NCBI GenBank assembly: GCA_012728835.1
Contig: JAAYEJ010000061.1
Span: 1-64,000 of the forward strand
Origin: Candidatus Brocadiaceae bacterium
GTDB taxonomy: Bacteria; Planctomycetota; Brocadiia; SM23-32
Direction: 5' to 3'
DNA: 64,000 nucleotides
A program made the position numbers and the translations under genes. The notes under the pieces are model-generated. The model had not been told where the DNA came from and searched no databases. It saw only the letters and a program-made list of their open reading frames with translations. How positions within the stretch are numbered: the first letter of the stretch is position 1; the number at the start of each line of letters is the position of its first letter. Below are positions 1 to 8,133 of the stretch, piece after piece.

Positions 1-253
1 GGCAGACGCACGGACCGGGCACGACGGAGCGTGCCCCTCCAGCGGCGTGAACCGTCCGTGCAAGTGGAGGGCCGCGCTCCGTCGCGGCCGGGGATGGCCG
101 GGTGCGGGCAGACGCACGGACCGGGCACGACGGAGCGTGCCCCTCCAGCGGCGTGAACTGTCCGTGCAAGTGGAGGGCCGCGCTCCGTCGCGGCCGGGGA
201 TGGCGAGCGGCCGGTGATTGCAGGCGCGGGCACGACGGAGCGTGCCCCTCCAG
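1..253. repeat. Tandem REP-like palindromic repeats
   Basis: A 106-bp unit occurs twice (1-106 and 107-212) with only a few differences, followed by a partial third copy (from about 228). Each unit holds two perfect 7-bp-stem hairpins: GGGCACG-ACGGAG-CGTGCCC (17-36, 123-142, 228-247) and GGCCGCG-CTCCGT-CGCGGCC (70-89, 176-195). The loops ACGGAG and CTCCGT are reverse complements. Read on opposite strands, both hairpins fit one family, TGGAGGG-stem-CTCCGT-stem, so the unit is a head-to-head pair as in bacterial REP/BIME elements. It lies just past the 3' end of the heparinase-like gene. Short open frames over it are read through the repeat and are not genes. Confidence 0.75.
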
Positions 254-285
254 CCACGGGATAGCCCCCGGCGTCCTGACCGGCC

Positions 286-2160
286 TCACCGCGCCGGGGC
301 GTCGGCATCCAGAAGCAGCCAGGCGGCGGCGAAGGGCAGGAGGGCGGCGCCGGAGAGGCGCAGGGCTCGGCTCGGGAGTTCGTGGTTCTGGCGGGGCGCG
401 CAGGATGACGGCTCGTCCCCGGTGGAGAGATCGGCAGCGGCGGGCCAGAGCGCGATGATGCGGCCGGCCGAGCCGTCCGGCAGGCGCCAGCGCCAGGCGC
501 GGCGAACGCCGTCCCGCAGGGCATCCGGCAGCGGCCCGGGCGGCAGGGCAGGGGCGTCTTCCGAGGGCTCCAGCACGGCGTCCGGCGCCAGGTGCAGGAA
601 GCTCTCGACGCCGTGGGTGCCCGAGCCCTCGACCCGGTCCAGCACGGCCAGCCCCCAGGGCTCCAGTGTGAAGGTGCGCCGGTGGACGGGGCGGCCGGGC
701 CGGTGGGCGTAGCCGTCGTGCTCGCCTTCCCAGCAGATGCCGTCGGCGTCCTGCCGGAGGATTCGGCCTCGGCAGCGGCGGGGGCGCCGGCCCACGCGGA
801 ACGAACTCCACGTCTCCATGGAGTCCTGCCCGTCCAGGCGCACGGTGTTGTGGGCCGCGGTGCCCCGGTCGCGCTGTCTCTGCTCACCGGGGTTGTAGGT
901 CACGTTTCCGCCGTCGCAGGCGAGCTTGCGCCCGCGGTGCCACAGCTCGAAGCCGAGGTGGTCCGCGTGCGCGTGGCCGAGCTGGTGGCCGGGCCCCGGT
1001 GGGCCGACGTCGAAGACGGCGCTCCAGGGGCCGACCGCCGCGGCCAGGTAGCCGCTGCCCCGCAGGCGTTCGTCGGCGGTCGGGCGGCCTATCTCGGCGA
1101 AGCGGGCGATCTCGGCGACGGACTGGTGGGCCTCATCAGGGGGCACCTCCTCGCCATCGTTCATGAGGGGCAGCGCGCGGACGGTCTCGAGCGTGCCCGC
1201 CACGATGCCGGCCATGGCGCCGGCGGCATGCCGCAGCGTCTCCAGACAGGCCGGTGCGCCGGGATCGTCGTCAAAGGCGCCTGCCTCGGCGACGGCCAGG
1301 ACCTCGGCCAGGTCGCGCATGCACTTGACGTGATAGGCGAAGCTGCGTTCCTCGTGCATGCCGTCGGCGAGCACCTGCTCCCGGACGACGCGGGCCAGCG
1401 TGGGCAGCCGGCGGCGGCGGACGCCGCGGGCGGCCGGGCCGTCCATGCAGGCGGCGGCGACCAGCAGGCCGCACAGGTTCTGCCACAGGTGGTTGGCCTG
1501 CAGGTCCCACTCCAGGTTCGCGGCCAGGAAGGCCGTCTGCTCGGCGAGGCTGCGTTCGAGCTGCGGCAGGGCGTCGGGGGGCACGGCATCCCGCAGGCGG
1601 CCGCCGGACGCCAGCCAGACGCGCAGGCGTTCGGAGATCACGTAGGGGCTCCAGCCGAAACGCCGCTCCCGTGGGTGGGGCGGGACGGACGCGATCCAGG
1701 AGGCGGTCAGATGTGCCCACGCTCCGGCGAAGCGGCCCTCGCCCGTCTCGGCCCGGGCGGCCGCGAGCGTCTCGAGGTAATGCTGGTAGTGCAGCTCGAA
1801 CCCCGCCAGCGGGCGGCCGGTGCGCAGGTCGGCCCGGTGCCAGTCCACGGTCTCGCCGAAGTCGTAGGTCTCGCCGGCCAGGCGGAACCGGCGCCCGAGT
1901 ATCTCGTCCGGCGGCCCCGGATAGGGCAGGGGGCGCGCGGCGCGCAGTTCGCAAAGGGCGCGCAGCGGCGCACCGATCCAGTCGACGGCCCCCCAGCGCG
2001 GGGCCGACCGCCGGAGCCTTGCCGGCATGCGACGCGGCAGCAGGCGCCCCGTGGCCGCGTGGACGATGTTCCGGGCGCGCCACAGGATCTGGCGGGGGGT
2101 GAGGTGGCGCACGGTGCGCAGGAGCCGGCCCGCCCGGAGCGTGCACGCTGCGTCATCCAT
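286..2160 (-). CDS. Heparinase II/III-family protein
   Basis: A 624-residue polysaccharide-lyase-type protein. The N-terminal half looks like the alpha/alpha-toroid of heparinase II/III and alginate lyases (NHLWQNLCGLL near residue 220; DGMHEERSFAYHVKC near 265). The C-terminal half has the Heparinase_II_III beta-domain signature, with GHAHADHLGFELWHRG near residue 395 and a following GGNVTYNPGEQRQRDRGTAA stretch. Such proteins usually cleave uronic-acid polysaccharides by beta-elimination. No signal peptide is visible, so periplasmic export is not obvious. It is the last gene of the minus-strand polysaccharide run, 15 bp after the epimerase gene. The ATG at 2160 is the plausible start but its ribosome site is weak. 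Substrate and activity are inferred from family and context. Confidence 0.85.
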   Translation of the reverse strand: MDDAACTLRAGRLLRTVRHLTPRQILWRARNIVHAATGRLLPRRMPARLRRSAPRWGAVDWIGAPLRALCELRAARPLPYPGPPDEILGRRFRLAGETYDFGETVDWHRADLRTGRPLAGFELHYQHYLETLAAARAETGEGRFAGAWAHLTASWIASVPPHPRERRFGWSPYVISERLRVWLASGGRLRDAVPPDALPQLERSLAEQTAFLAANLEWDLQANHLWQNLCGLLVAAACMDGPAARGVRRRRLPTLARVVREQVLADGMHEERSFAYHVKCMRDLAEVLAVAEAGAFDDDPGAPACLETLRHAAGAMAGIVAGTLETVRALPLMNDGEEVPPDEAHQSVAEIARFAEIGRPTADERLRGSGYLAAAVGPWSAVFDVGPPGPGHQLGHAHADHLGFELWHRGRKLACDGGNVTYNPGEQRQRDRGTAAHNTVRLDGQDSMETWSSFRVGRRPRRCRGRILRQDADGICWEGEHDGYAHRPGRPVHRRTFTLEPWGLAVLDRVEGSGTHGVESFLHLAPDAVLEPSEDAPALPPGPLPDALRDGVRRAWRWRLPDGSAGRIIALWPAAADLSTGDEPSSCAPRQNHELPSRALRLSGAALLPFAAAWLLLDADAPAR

Positions 2161-2175
2161 GCCCGTCTGCCCGTG

Positions 2176-3261
2176 TCATTGCAGGATCACGTCGGCGATG
2201 CGTTCGGCGGCGCGGCCGTCCCAGAGGGCGGGGCGGCGTTCGTCGCGCCGGCCGCTCTGCGCGGCTTCGAGGACCTCGGCGGCGAGGGTCTCCATGTGCG
2301 CGCCGGCCAGCCGGTTGGTGCCCTCGGTGATCGTGATGGGCCGTTCGGTGTTCGGCCGCAGGGTGAAGCACGGCACGCCGAGCCACGTGGTCTCCTCCTG
2401 GATGCCGCCGGAGTCGGTCAGCACGGCGCGGGCGTGCGACTGCAGGTGCAGGAAGTCCAGGTAGCCCACCGGCTCGATCAGGCGCAGCCCGCCGCCGTCG
2501 AGGCGCAGGCCCGCGCGCTGGAGGCGGTCGCGCGTGCGCGGATGGACGGGGAAGACGACGGCCATCCGGCCGGCCAGTTCCTCCAGGACGCCGCCGATGC
2601 GCTGCAGGCGCGCGGGGTCGTCGACGTTGGAGGGGCGATGGAGCGTTACCAGCACGTAGGGCCGCGGGGCGCCGTCGGTGAGCAGCCCGACGTCGCGCAG
2701 GACGGGCCGCTCGCCGGCGGCCCCGTGCAGCCGTGCAAGCGTGTCGATCATGACGTTGCCGACGCGCCGGATGCGCTCGGCCGGCACGCCCTCGGCGCGC
2801 AGGTTCTCATCGCCGTCGGGCGAGGGCGTGAACAGCAGGTCGCAGACGTGGTCGGTGACGATGCGGTTGATCTCCTCGGGCATGGTGCGGTCGCCGCTCC
2901 GAAGCCCGGCCTCGACGTGCGCGACCGGGCGCAGAAGCTTGGCCGCCACGAGCGCGGCGGCGACGGTGGAGTTCACGTCGCCGTAGACGAGCACCCAGTC
3001 GGGCGCATAGGAGTCGATCACCGGTTCGATGCGTTTCATCACGTCGGCAGTCTGGGCGGCGTGCGTGCCTGAGCCGACGCCGAGGTCCACGTCGGGCGCG
3101 GGCAGGTCGAGTTCCACGAAGAAGATGCGCGACATCTTCTCGTCGTAGTGCTGCCCCGTGTGCACGAGCTGCTGTTCGGCGCCGCGTGCGGCGAGCGCGC
3201 GGTGGACGGGCGCGGCTTTCATGAAGTTGGGGCGTGCGCCGACGACGTGAAGGACCCGCAT
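2176..3261 (-). CDS. wecB: UDP-N-acetylglucosamine 2-epimerase (non-hydrolysing)
   Basis: A 361-residue epimerase interconverting UDP-GlcNAc and UDP-ManNAc for surface polysaccharide. Family marks visible are GARPNFMKAAPVHRAL at the N-terminus, HVEAGLRSGDRTMPEEINR near residue 115, TLHRPSNVDDP, and LTDSGGIQEETTWLGVP near 283, which forms part of the nucleotide site. The start was chosen at 3261 rather than further upstream because GGAGGAGG lies six bases before the ATG and the ATG overlaps the stop of the preceding glycosyltransferase (TGATG). The NFMK-type N-terminus differs from the GTRPEAIK type of the second epimerase at 23.8-24.9 kb, so the two are paralogues of different subgroups. No UDP-ManNAc dehydrogenase is visible in the window. 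Confidence 0.92.
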   Translation of the reverse strand: MRVLHVVGARPNFMKAAPVHRALAARGAEQQLVHTGQHYDEKMSRIFFVELDLPAPDVDLGVGSGTHAAQTADVMKRIEPVIDSYAPDWVLVYGDVNSTVAAALVAAKLLRPVAHVEAGLRSGDRTMPEEINRIVTDHVCDLLFTPSPDGDENLRAEGVPAERIRRVGNVMIDTLARLHGAAGERPVLRDVGLLTDGAPRPYVLVTLHRPSNVDDPARLQRIGGVLEELAGRMAVVFPVHPRTRDRLQRAGLRLDGGGLRLIEPVGYLDFLHLQSHARAVLTDSGGIQEETTWLGVPCFTLRPNTERPITITEGTNRLAGAHMETLAAEVLEAAQSGRRDERRPALWDGRAAERIADVILQ

Positions 3262-4499
3262 CAAGACCTCCTCCGGCCGGGCCGGGCGGCGTGTTCGAGT
3301 ATGCGCAGCATGCGCGTGGCCAGTGCCCGCCGGTCGTAGTGGGTGCGGACGGCGCGCCGGCCGCATTCGCCCATCCGGCGGGCGAGTTCGGGGTCGGCGC
3401 GCAGCCGCAGCACGGCGTCGGCCAGCGCGCGGGGGTTCTCCGCCCCTACGTAAATGCCTGCCTGGGAATCCTCTACGATGCGCCGCGCCTCGCCGTCCAC
3501 CCCGAGGATGATCGGCCGGCCGGCGGCCATGGCCTCGAAGATCTTCGAGGGGATGACCGTCGTGAACAGGTCGCTCCTGCGCAGCAGCACCAGGCTCGCG
3601 TCGGCGGCCAGCAGGTAGCGTTGGGCCGCGTCGCGCGGCACCTGGCCGACCATCTCGACGTTGTCCAGCCCCATCGCGCCACGCAACTGCTGCAGGCGCG
3701 CAAACTCGGCGCCGTCGCCGACCGTCACGAACCGGACGCCGTCGTCCCTGAGCAGGCGCGCGGCCTCCAGGAGCGTCTCCAGGTTGTGCGCCATCCCGTG
3801 CGTGCCCACGTAGGCCGCCACGAAGCCGTTGTTCAGCCCCAGGGACGCCCGGAGCGCGCCGCGGTCGGCGTCCGCCGGCCAGCAGTCGGCGTCGACGCCG
3901 TTGGTCACCACGTGCACCTTCTCGCCGGGCACGCCGCGCGCGCACAGGTTGTCGCGGAACGCGTGCGTCAGCGCCACGATCCCCGCCGCGTCGCGATACA
4001 GCGACAGCTCCACGTGCTCGAAGAACCGCAGCGCCGCCCGTGCCGACACCGCACCGACCGCCGCCACGGAGTCCGGCCACAGGTCGCGCAGCTCGAACAC
4101 CCACGGGCGGCCGAACAGCTTCGACACCAGCCCGCCCGCGCAGGCGCAGAAGAACTGCGGCGATGTGGCCACGATGACGTCCGGACGCGGCAGCCGGGGG
4201 GCCGCCGCCGCAGCCGAAAGCATGAAACTGACGTAGCCGATCGTGCGCCGCCAGACGCCGCGGTTCGGCGCCACGTGCGTCCACACCCGGTGCACGCGCA
4301 GTCCGTCCACCGTCTCATGCTGCACGCCGAATCGCGTGCGGTATCCCGGGTAGACCCGCCCCTGCGGATGGCTCGGCACGCACGTCAGCACGTGCACCTC
4401 GTGCCCGGCGCGCACCCACTCGCGGCAGTGCTCGTGCGTGCGCACGGCCGGCGCGTTGACCTCCGGCGGGAAGTAGTGGCTCAGGAACAGGATACGCAT
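3261..4499 (-). CDS. Glycosyltransferase family 4 (WbuB-like)
   Basis: A 412-residue GT-B fold glycosyltransferase. It opens with MRILFLSHYFPPEVNAPAVR, the usual beta-strand plus glycine/proline start of WbuB-type GT4 enzymes. The donor-binding half contains YVGTHGMAHNLETLLEAA near residue 240 and IPSKIFEAMAAGRPIILGV near 320, where the acidic residue contacts the sugar nucleotide. It should transfer one sugar to a lipid-linked intermediate on the cytoplasmic face; donor and acceptor cannot be read from sequence. The ATG at 4499 fits the N-terminal fold and leaves one base to the upstream oxidoreductase stop; the stop overlaps the wecB start by one base, indicating coupling. Confidence 0.88.
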   Translation of the reverse strand: MRILFLSHYFPPEVNAPAVRTHEHCREWVRAGHEVHVLTCVPSHPQGRVYPGYRTRFGVQHETVDGLRVHRVWTHVAPNRGVWRRTIGYVSFMLSAAAAAPRLPRPDVIVATSPQFFCACAGGLVSKLFGRPWVFELRDLWPDSVAAVGAVSARAALRFFEHVELSLYRDAAGIVALTHAFRDNLCARGVPGEKVHVVTNGVDADCWPADADRGALRASLGLNNGFVAAYVGTHGMAHNLETLLEAARLLRDDGVRFVTVGDGAEFARLQQLRGAMGLDNVEMVGQVPRDAAQRYLLAADASLVLLRRSDLFTTVIPSKIFEAMAAGRPIILGVDGEARRIVEDSQAGIYVGAENPRALADAVLRLRADPELARRMGECGRRAVRTHYDRRALATRMLRILEHAARPGRRRS

Positions 4500-4500
4500 G

Positions 4501-6696
4501 TCAGTGCCCCGCCGCCTCCAGTTCCGCCCGCAGTTCCTCCAGCGGCACCGTGCGCCCGCCCTCGCGCATCGACCGCACGGCCGCAAAAGTCGCCAGCGTC
4601 ACCTCCTCGACCTCGTCGTAGGGGATCGGCGCCGGGCCGCCCGATGCCACCGCCCGCAGGAACGCCTCGACCGCCCCGCGGTGGCCCTTGTCCTGGCGGC
4701 GCAGCACCATGCGGCGGAAGCGCCGCCACCCGTGCCCGCGCAGTTGTCGGAAGTTGTTCAGAGCAAGTACCTTGCCGTCGCAGAATGCCTCCAGCCGCTC
4801 CTTCGGGTACGCCTTGTGCCCCGAGGCGAAGTAGTTGATCACGCCCAGCGAGCCGTCCGCGAAGTCCAGCACCAGCGCCGTCTTGTCCTCGTCCACACCG
4901 TCCGGGCTGCCGCTCACCGCCGCCGCGCGCACGCGCTCGATGCACGCGCCCGCCAGGAAGCGCAGCGTGTCCACGAAGTGGCACCCCTCGCCGATGATGC
5001 GCCCGCCGCCGACCGCCGGGTTCTGGATCCAGTGGTCCGGCGGGATCGCCCCGGCGTTGACCGTCATCGTCATGCTCAGCGGCCCCGTGCGCGCGGCCAG
5101 AAGCTCGCGCATGCGGCGCGCGTGCGGCGAGAAGCGCCGGTTGAACCCGGCCGTCACCCAGCCGGCCGCCCCGGCCAGCGCCTCGCGCACCCGCCGCACG
5201 CCGTCCAGGTCGATCGCCAGCGGCTTCTCCACGTGCACGCACTTGCCCGCCGCCAGCGCCTCGGCCGCGATCGGCGCGTGCAGATGGTGCGGCACGGTCA
5301 CGAACACCGCGTTGACCGCCTCGTCGGCCAGCAGCTCGCGGTAGTCCGTCCCGGCCGTCTCGAACCCGAACTTGCCGGCTGCGTGCCGTGCCGCCACCGG
5401 GTCCAGGTCGGCCACGCGCAGCCGCCGCGCGCCCGCGCGCTTGAGCAGCGGGAACTGCACGTAGCGCGCAAACTGCCCCGCGCCGATCGCCCCCACCACC
5501 GCGACGCCGCCTGCGTGGCCCGGCCCCTGGCCCTGCCGGGCCAGCCCCCGGCCGGGTGTCACGGCCACCGCCGTCGCCCGGTCCGGCTCCGACTCGCCGT
5601 ATGTGAACACCGTTCCGATCGCCCGGCCGCCCGCCAGGCGCCTGTAGGACTCTGCCGCTTCGGCGAAGGGCATCCGCTCGGAGACCAGCGCCTCCGCGTC
5701 CAGCCGGCCCTCGGCCATCAGCGCCAGCACGGCCTCCATATTGCGCCGCTCCGTCCAGCGCACGAACCCGTACGGGTAGTCCCGCCCGCCCTGCTCGTAG
5801 GCCGGGTCGTAGCGGCCCGGGCCGTAGGAGCACGAGACCTGGAAGCTCAGCTCCTTCTCGTAGAAATCCGCCCGGTTCAGCTTCAGCCCGGCCACGCCCA
5901 CCAGCACCACACGCCCGCGCTGGCGGCTCATCTTCGCCGCCTGGCGCACGGGCGCATCGCTGTCGGTCGCCGCGGCGATCAGCACCGCGTCCATCCCGCG
6001 TCCGGCCGTGGCCGCCATGGCCGCTTCCACGGGGTCCGCCTCGGCGGCCAGGTCCACCGTCTGCGCGCCGAACCGCTCGGCCAGCGCGCGGCGTTCGGGC
6101 ACGAAATCGGTCCCCATCACGCGGCAGCCGTTCGCGCGCAGGATCTGCACGGCCAGCAGGCCCACCAGCCCGAGCCCCAGCACGGCCACGTGCTCGCCCA
6201 CGGCCGGTGCGGCCAGGCGCACGGCCTGCAGGGCGATCGACCCGGCCACGGTGAAGGCCGCCGCCTCGTCGCTCACGCCCTCGGGCACGCGTGCGCACAG
6301 GTTGCGCGGCACGCACACGACCTCGGCGTGCGGGCCGTTGGACGCCACGCGGTCGCCCGGGCGCAGGTCGTCCACCCCGGCGCCCACGTCCAGCACGACG
6401 CCGGCGTTGCAGTAGCCGAGCGGCATGGGCTCGTCGAGTCGGGCGAAGACGGCTTCGAGCGTGGGCAGCAGGCCGTCGGCGCGGATCTTATCGAGGACCT
6501 GGCGGACCTTTTCGGGCTGGCGTCGGGCCTTGCCGATCAGGCCGGCCTCGGAGAACTCGACGAGCATGCGTTCGGTGCCGGCCGAGACGAGGCTGGCGCG
6601 CGTGCGGATGAGCACGTGGCCGGGCCGGACGGCGGGGCAGGGGAGTTCGGCCAGTTCGGTGGCCCCGGACTTGAGGTTCTGGAGGATCTGTCTCAT
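4501..6696 (-). CDS. Bi-domain oxidoreductase (Zn-dehydrogenase + Gfo/Idh/MocA)
   Basis: A 731-residue fusion of two NAD(P)-dependent modules. Residues about 1-355 resemble the zinc-type alcohol dehydrogenase superfamily (GYCNAGVVLDVGAGVDDLRPGD, then VAVLGLGLVGLLAVQILRANG for dinucleotide binding). Residues about 380-731 are a Gfo/Idh/MocA oxidoreductase (VAVVGAIGAGQFARYVQFPL, then HVEKPLAIDLDGVRRV with the EKP motif). This arrangement is known from capsule and exopolysaccharide clusters, where the precise sugar reaction is generally uncharacterised. Its ATG overlaps the stop of the CapK-like gene by four bases (ATGA). Likely role: oxidation, reduction or epimerisation of a nucleotide sugar or linked residue; substrate unknown. 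Confidence 0.88.
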   Translation of the reverse strand: MRQILQNLKSGATELAELPCPAVRPGHVLIRTRASLVSAGTERMLVEFSEAGLIGKARRQPEKVRQVLDKIRADGLLPTLEAVFARLDEPMPLGYCNAGVVLDVGAGVDDLRPGDRVASNGPHAEVVCVPRNLCARVPEGVSDEAAAFTVAGSIALQAVRLAAPAVGEHVAVLGLGLVGLLAVQILRANGCRVMGTDFVPERRALAERFGAQTVDLAAEADPVEAAMAATAGRGMDAVLIAAATDSDAPVRQAAKMSRQRGRVVLVGVAGLKLNRADFYEKELSFQVSCSYGPGRYDPAYEQGGRDYPYGFVRWTERRNMEAVLALMAEGRLDAEALVSERMPFAEAAESYRRLAGGRAIGTVFTYGESEPDRATAVAVTPGRGLARQGQGPGHAGGVAVVGAIGAGQFARYVQFPLLKRAGARRLRVADLDPVAARHAAGKFGFETAGTDYRELLADEAVNAVFVTVPHHLHAPIAAEALAAGKCVHVEKPLAIDLDGVRRVREALAGAAGWVTAGFNRRFSPHARRMRELLAARTGPLSMTMTVNAGAIPPDHWIQNPAVGGGRIIGEGCHFVDTLRFLAGACIERVRAAAVSGSPDGVDEDKTALVLDFADGSLGVINYFASGHKAYPKERLEAFCDGKVLALNNFRQLRGHGWRRFRRMVLRRQDKGHRGAVEAFLRAVASGGPAPIPYDEVEEVTLATFAAVRSMREGGRTVPLEELRAELEAAGH

Positions 6697-8123
6697 TGTT
6701 GGCTTGTCTCAGCGGGTGCGGGTTGTGGGGGCTCGGTGTGCGCGCGCACGTCCAGGTGCTGGATCATGTAGCGGTACTTGCCGCCCTCGGTCGGCGGGAT
6801 CTCGGCCACGCGCTCGATGGTGAAGCGGCATTCGCCGTCGCAGATGGCCTCGAAGCCCCGCCGGATCTGCTCCAGCTCCTCGGCGGTGGCGCCGGCCGCC
6901 TGCACGACGCGCAGTATGGCCGCCCCCGGCTCGCGCTGCTCGAGCTGCACCTTCTCCATCTGCGTGTACTCGTCCATGTGCGCGCCGAACAACATGCCCG
7001 TGATCGGGATCAGGCGGCCCGACTGCGTCACCACGTGGTCCTGCTCGCGCCCGGCCAGCTTGTCGATCATCGGATACTGCCGCCCGCATGCGCAATCGCC
7101 CTCGCCCCAGGCCGCGCGGTCGCCCATGCGGTAGCGGATCAGCGGCATGGCGCGGTTCATGAACCCCGTGCCCACCAGCTCGCCGACCTCGCCGGGCGCG
7201 CACGGGGCGCCGTCCGGCCGCACGATCTCCGTGACGCCATACTGGGGGTAGCAGTGGTAGCGCGCGCCGTGCTCGCATTCGCCGGCCAGGATCACCTTCT
7301 CCGTCTGGCCGTACCAGGAGTAGACGCGGCAGCCCAGCACCTCCCCGATCAGTTCCCGCTGATGGGGGAAGATCTGCTCCGAGCCGCAGAGCACCGCCTG
7401 CAGGGGCGGCAGGTCGGCGCCTGCCTCGCGCACCAGTTGCGCGAAGCGCGCGACCGCCGACGGGTAGCCATGCACGAACCGCGGCCGGAAGGCCCGGAAC
7501 GCCGCCAGGTAGTGCGGCAGGGCCTCGCGCGTCAGGTGATAGATCGAGAAGCAGCGCTCGTGGTAGACGGGATTGTCCCGGTGGAAGCGGTCGGGGCGCA
7601 CCTCGAAATGGCGGCCGCGGAACGTCGCCTTGCGGTCGCCGGGTCGGAAGCCGACGCGGCGCCACTGGTCGAGCATGAAGGCCCATTCGGTGCCGTAGCA
7701 GTCGTTGTGGAAGTGCAGTCCGAGCGGTTCGCCGGTGGAGCCGGCCGTGGTGGCGAAGTGGGTGCGGCGGGGCGGCACGCAGCGGGCGCGGAGATCGTCG
7801 GCATGGCGGCGCACGTCGTCCTTGGCCAGCAGGGGCAATTTCGGCAGGTCGTCGACTCCGGCGAAGTCGGCGGGCGACAGGCCCAGCCGGTCCATGGTGC
7901 GGCGGTAGTAGGGCACGTGCTCGTGGGCGAAGGCGACGAGTTCGCGGACGCGTTCGTCCTGAAGGGCGCGCAGTTGGCCGGCCGACCAGCGTTCGGACGC
8001 CTCCAGCAGGCGCCGGGTGCGGCGATAGGGCGCCCCCAGCCGCCAGGCGTACGGCACGGCGGCATAGGCCCGCTGCAATCCCCCCGGGCTGCGCAGGTAC
8101 AGCGCTTTCAGGCGGTTCAACAT
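6693..8123 (-). CDS. CapK-like / phenylacetate-CoA ligase-family adenylate-forming protein
   Basis: A 476-residue member of the adenylate-forming superfamily, in the CapK/PaaK branch found in capsule clusters. Visible motifs are TTAGSTGEPLGLHF near residue 128 (the P-loop-like AMP-binding segment), YGQTEKVILAGEC near 274 (the adenine/acyl-AMP motif) and MPLIRYRMGDRAAWGEGDCACGRQ near 330. The family activates a carboxylate with ATP; in capsule clusters the acyl substrate is usually unknown. The start at 8123 (MLNRLKALYL) was preferred to upstream codons because the similarity begins there and the next gene ends 10 bp upstream. Together with the adjacent ATP-grasp gene it suggests an acyl or amino-acid substituent on the polymer. 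Confidence 0.85.
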   Translation of the reverse strand: MLNRLKALYLRSPGGLQRAYAAVPYAWRLGAPYRRTRRLLEASERWSAGQLRALQDERVRELVAFAHEHVPYYRRTMDRLGLSPADFAGVDDLPKLPLLAKDDVRRHADDLRARCVPPRRTHFATTAGSTGEPLGLHFHNDCYGTEWAFMLDQWRRVGFRPGDRKATFRGRHFEVRPDRFHRDNPVYHERCFSIYHLTREALPHYLAAFRAFRPRFVHGYPSAVARFAQLVREAGADLPPLQAVLCGSEQIFPHQRELIGEVLGCRVYSWYGQTEKVILAGECEHGARYHCYPQYGVTEIVRPDGAPCAPGEVGELVGTGFMNRAMPLIRYRMGDRAAWGEGDCACGRQYPMIDKLAGREQDHVVTQSGRLIPITGMLFGAHMDEYTQMEKVQLEQREPGAAILRVVQAAGATAEELEQIRRGFEAICDGECRFTIERVAEIPPTEGGKYRYMIQHLDVRAHTEPPQPAPAETSQQ

Positions 8124-8133
8124 GCGGGAGGGA

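Noticed and set aside
102-712. Open frames over the left-edge repeats
   Set aside because: They repeat with the 106-bp unit, carry no domain, and run into the antisense of the heparinase-like gene.
592-3072. Long plus-strand open frame of 826 codons across the heparinase-like and epimerase genes
   Set aside because: It is antisense to two clear minus-strand genes, has Ala/Gly/Arg/Val/His-dominated shadow composition, and no recognisable domain or ribosome site.
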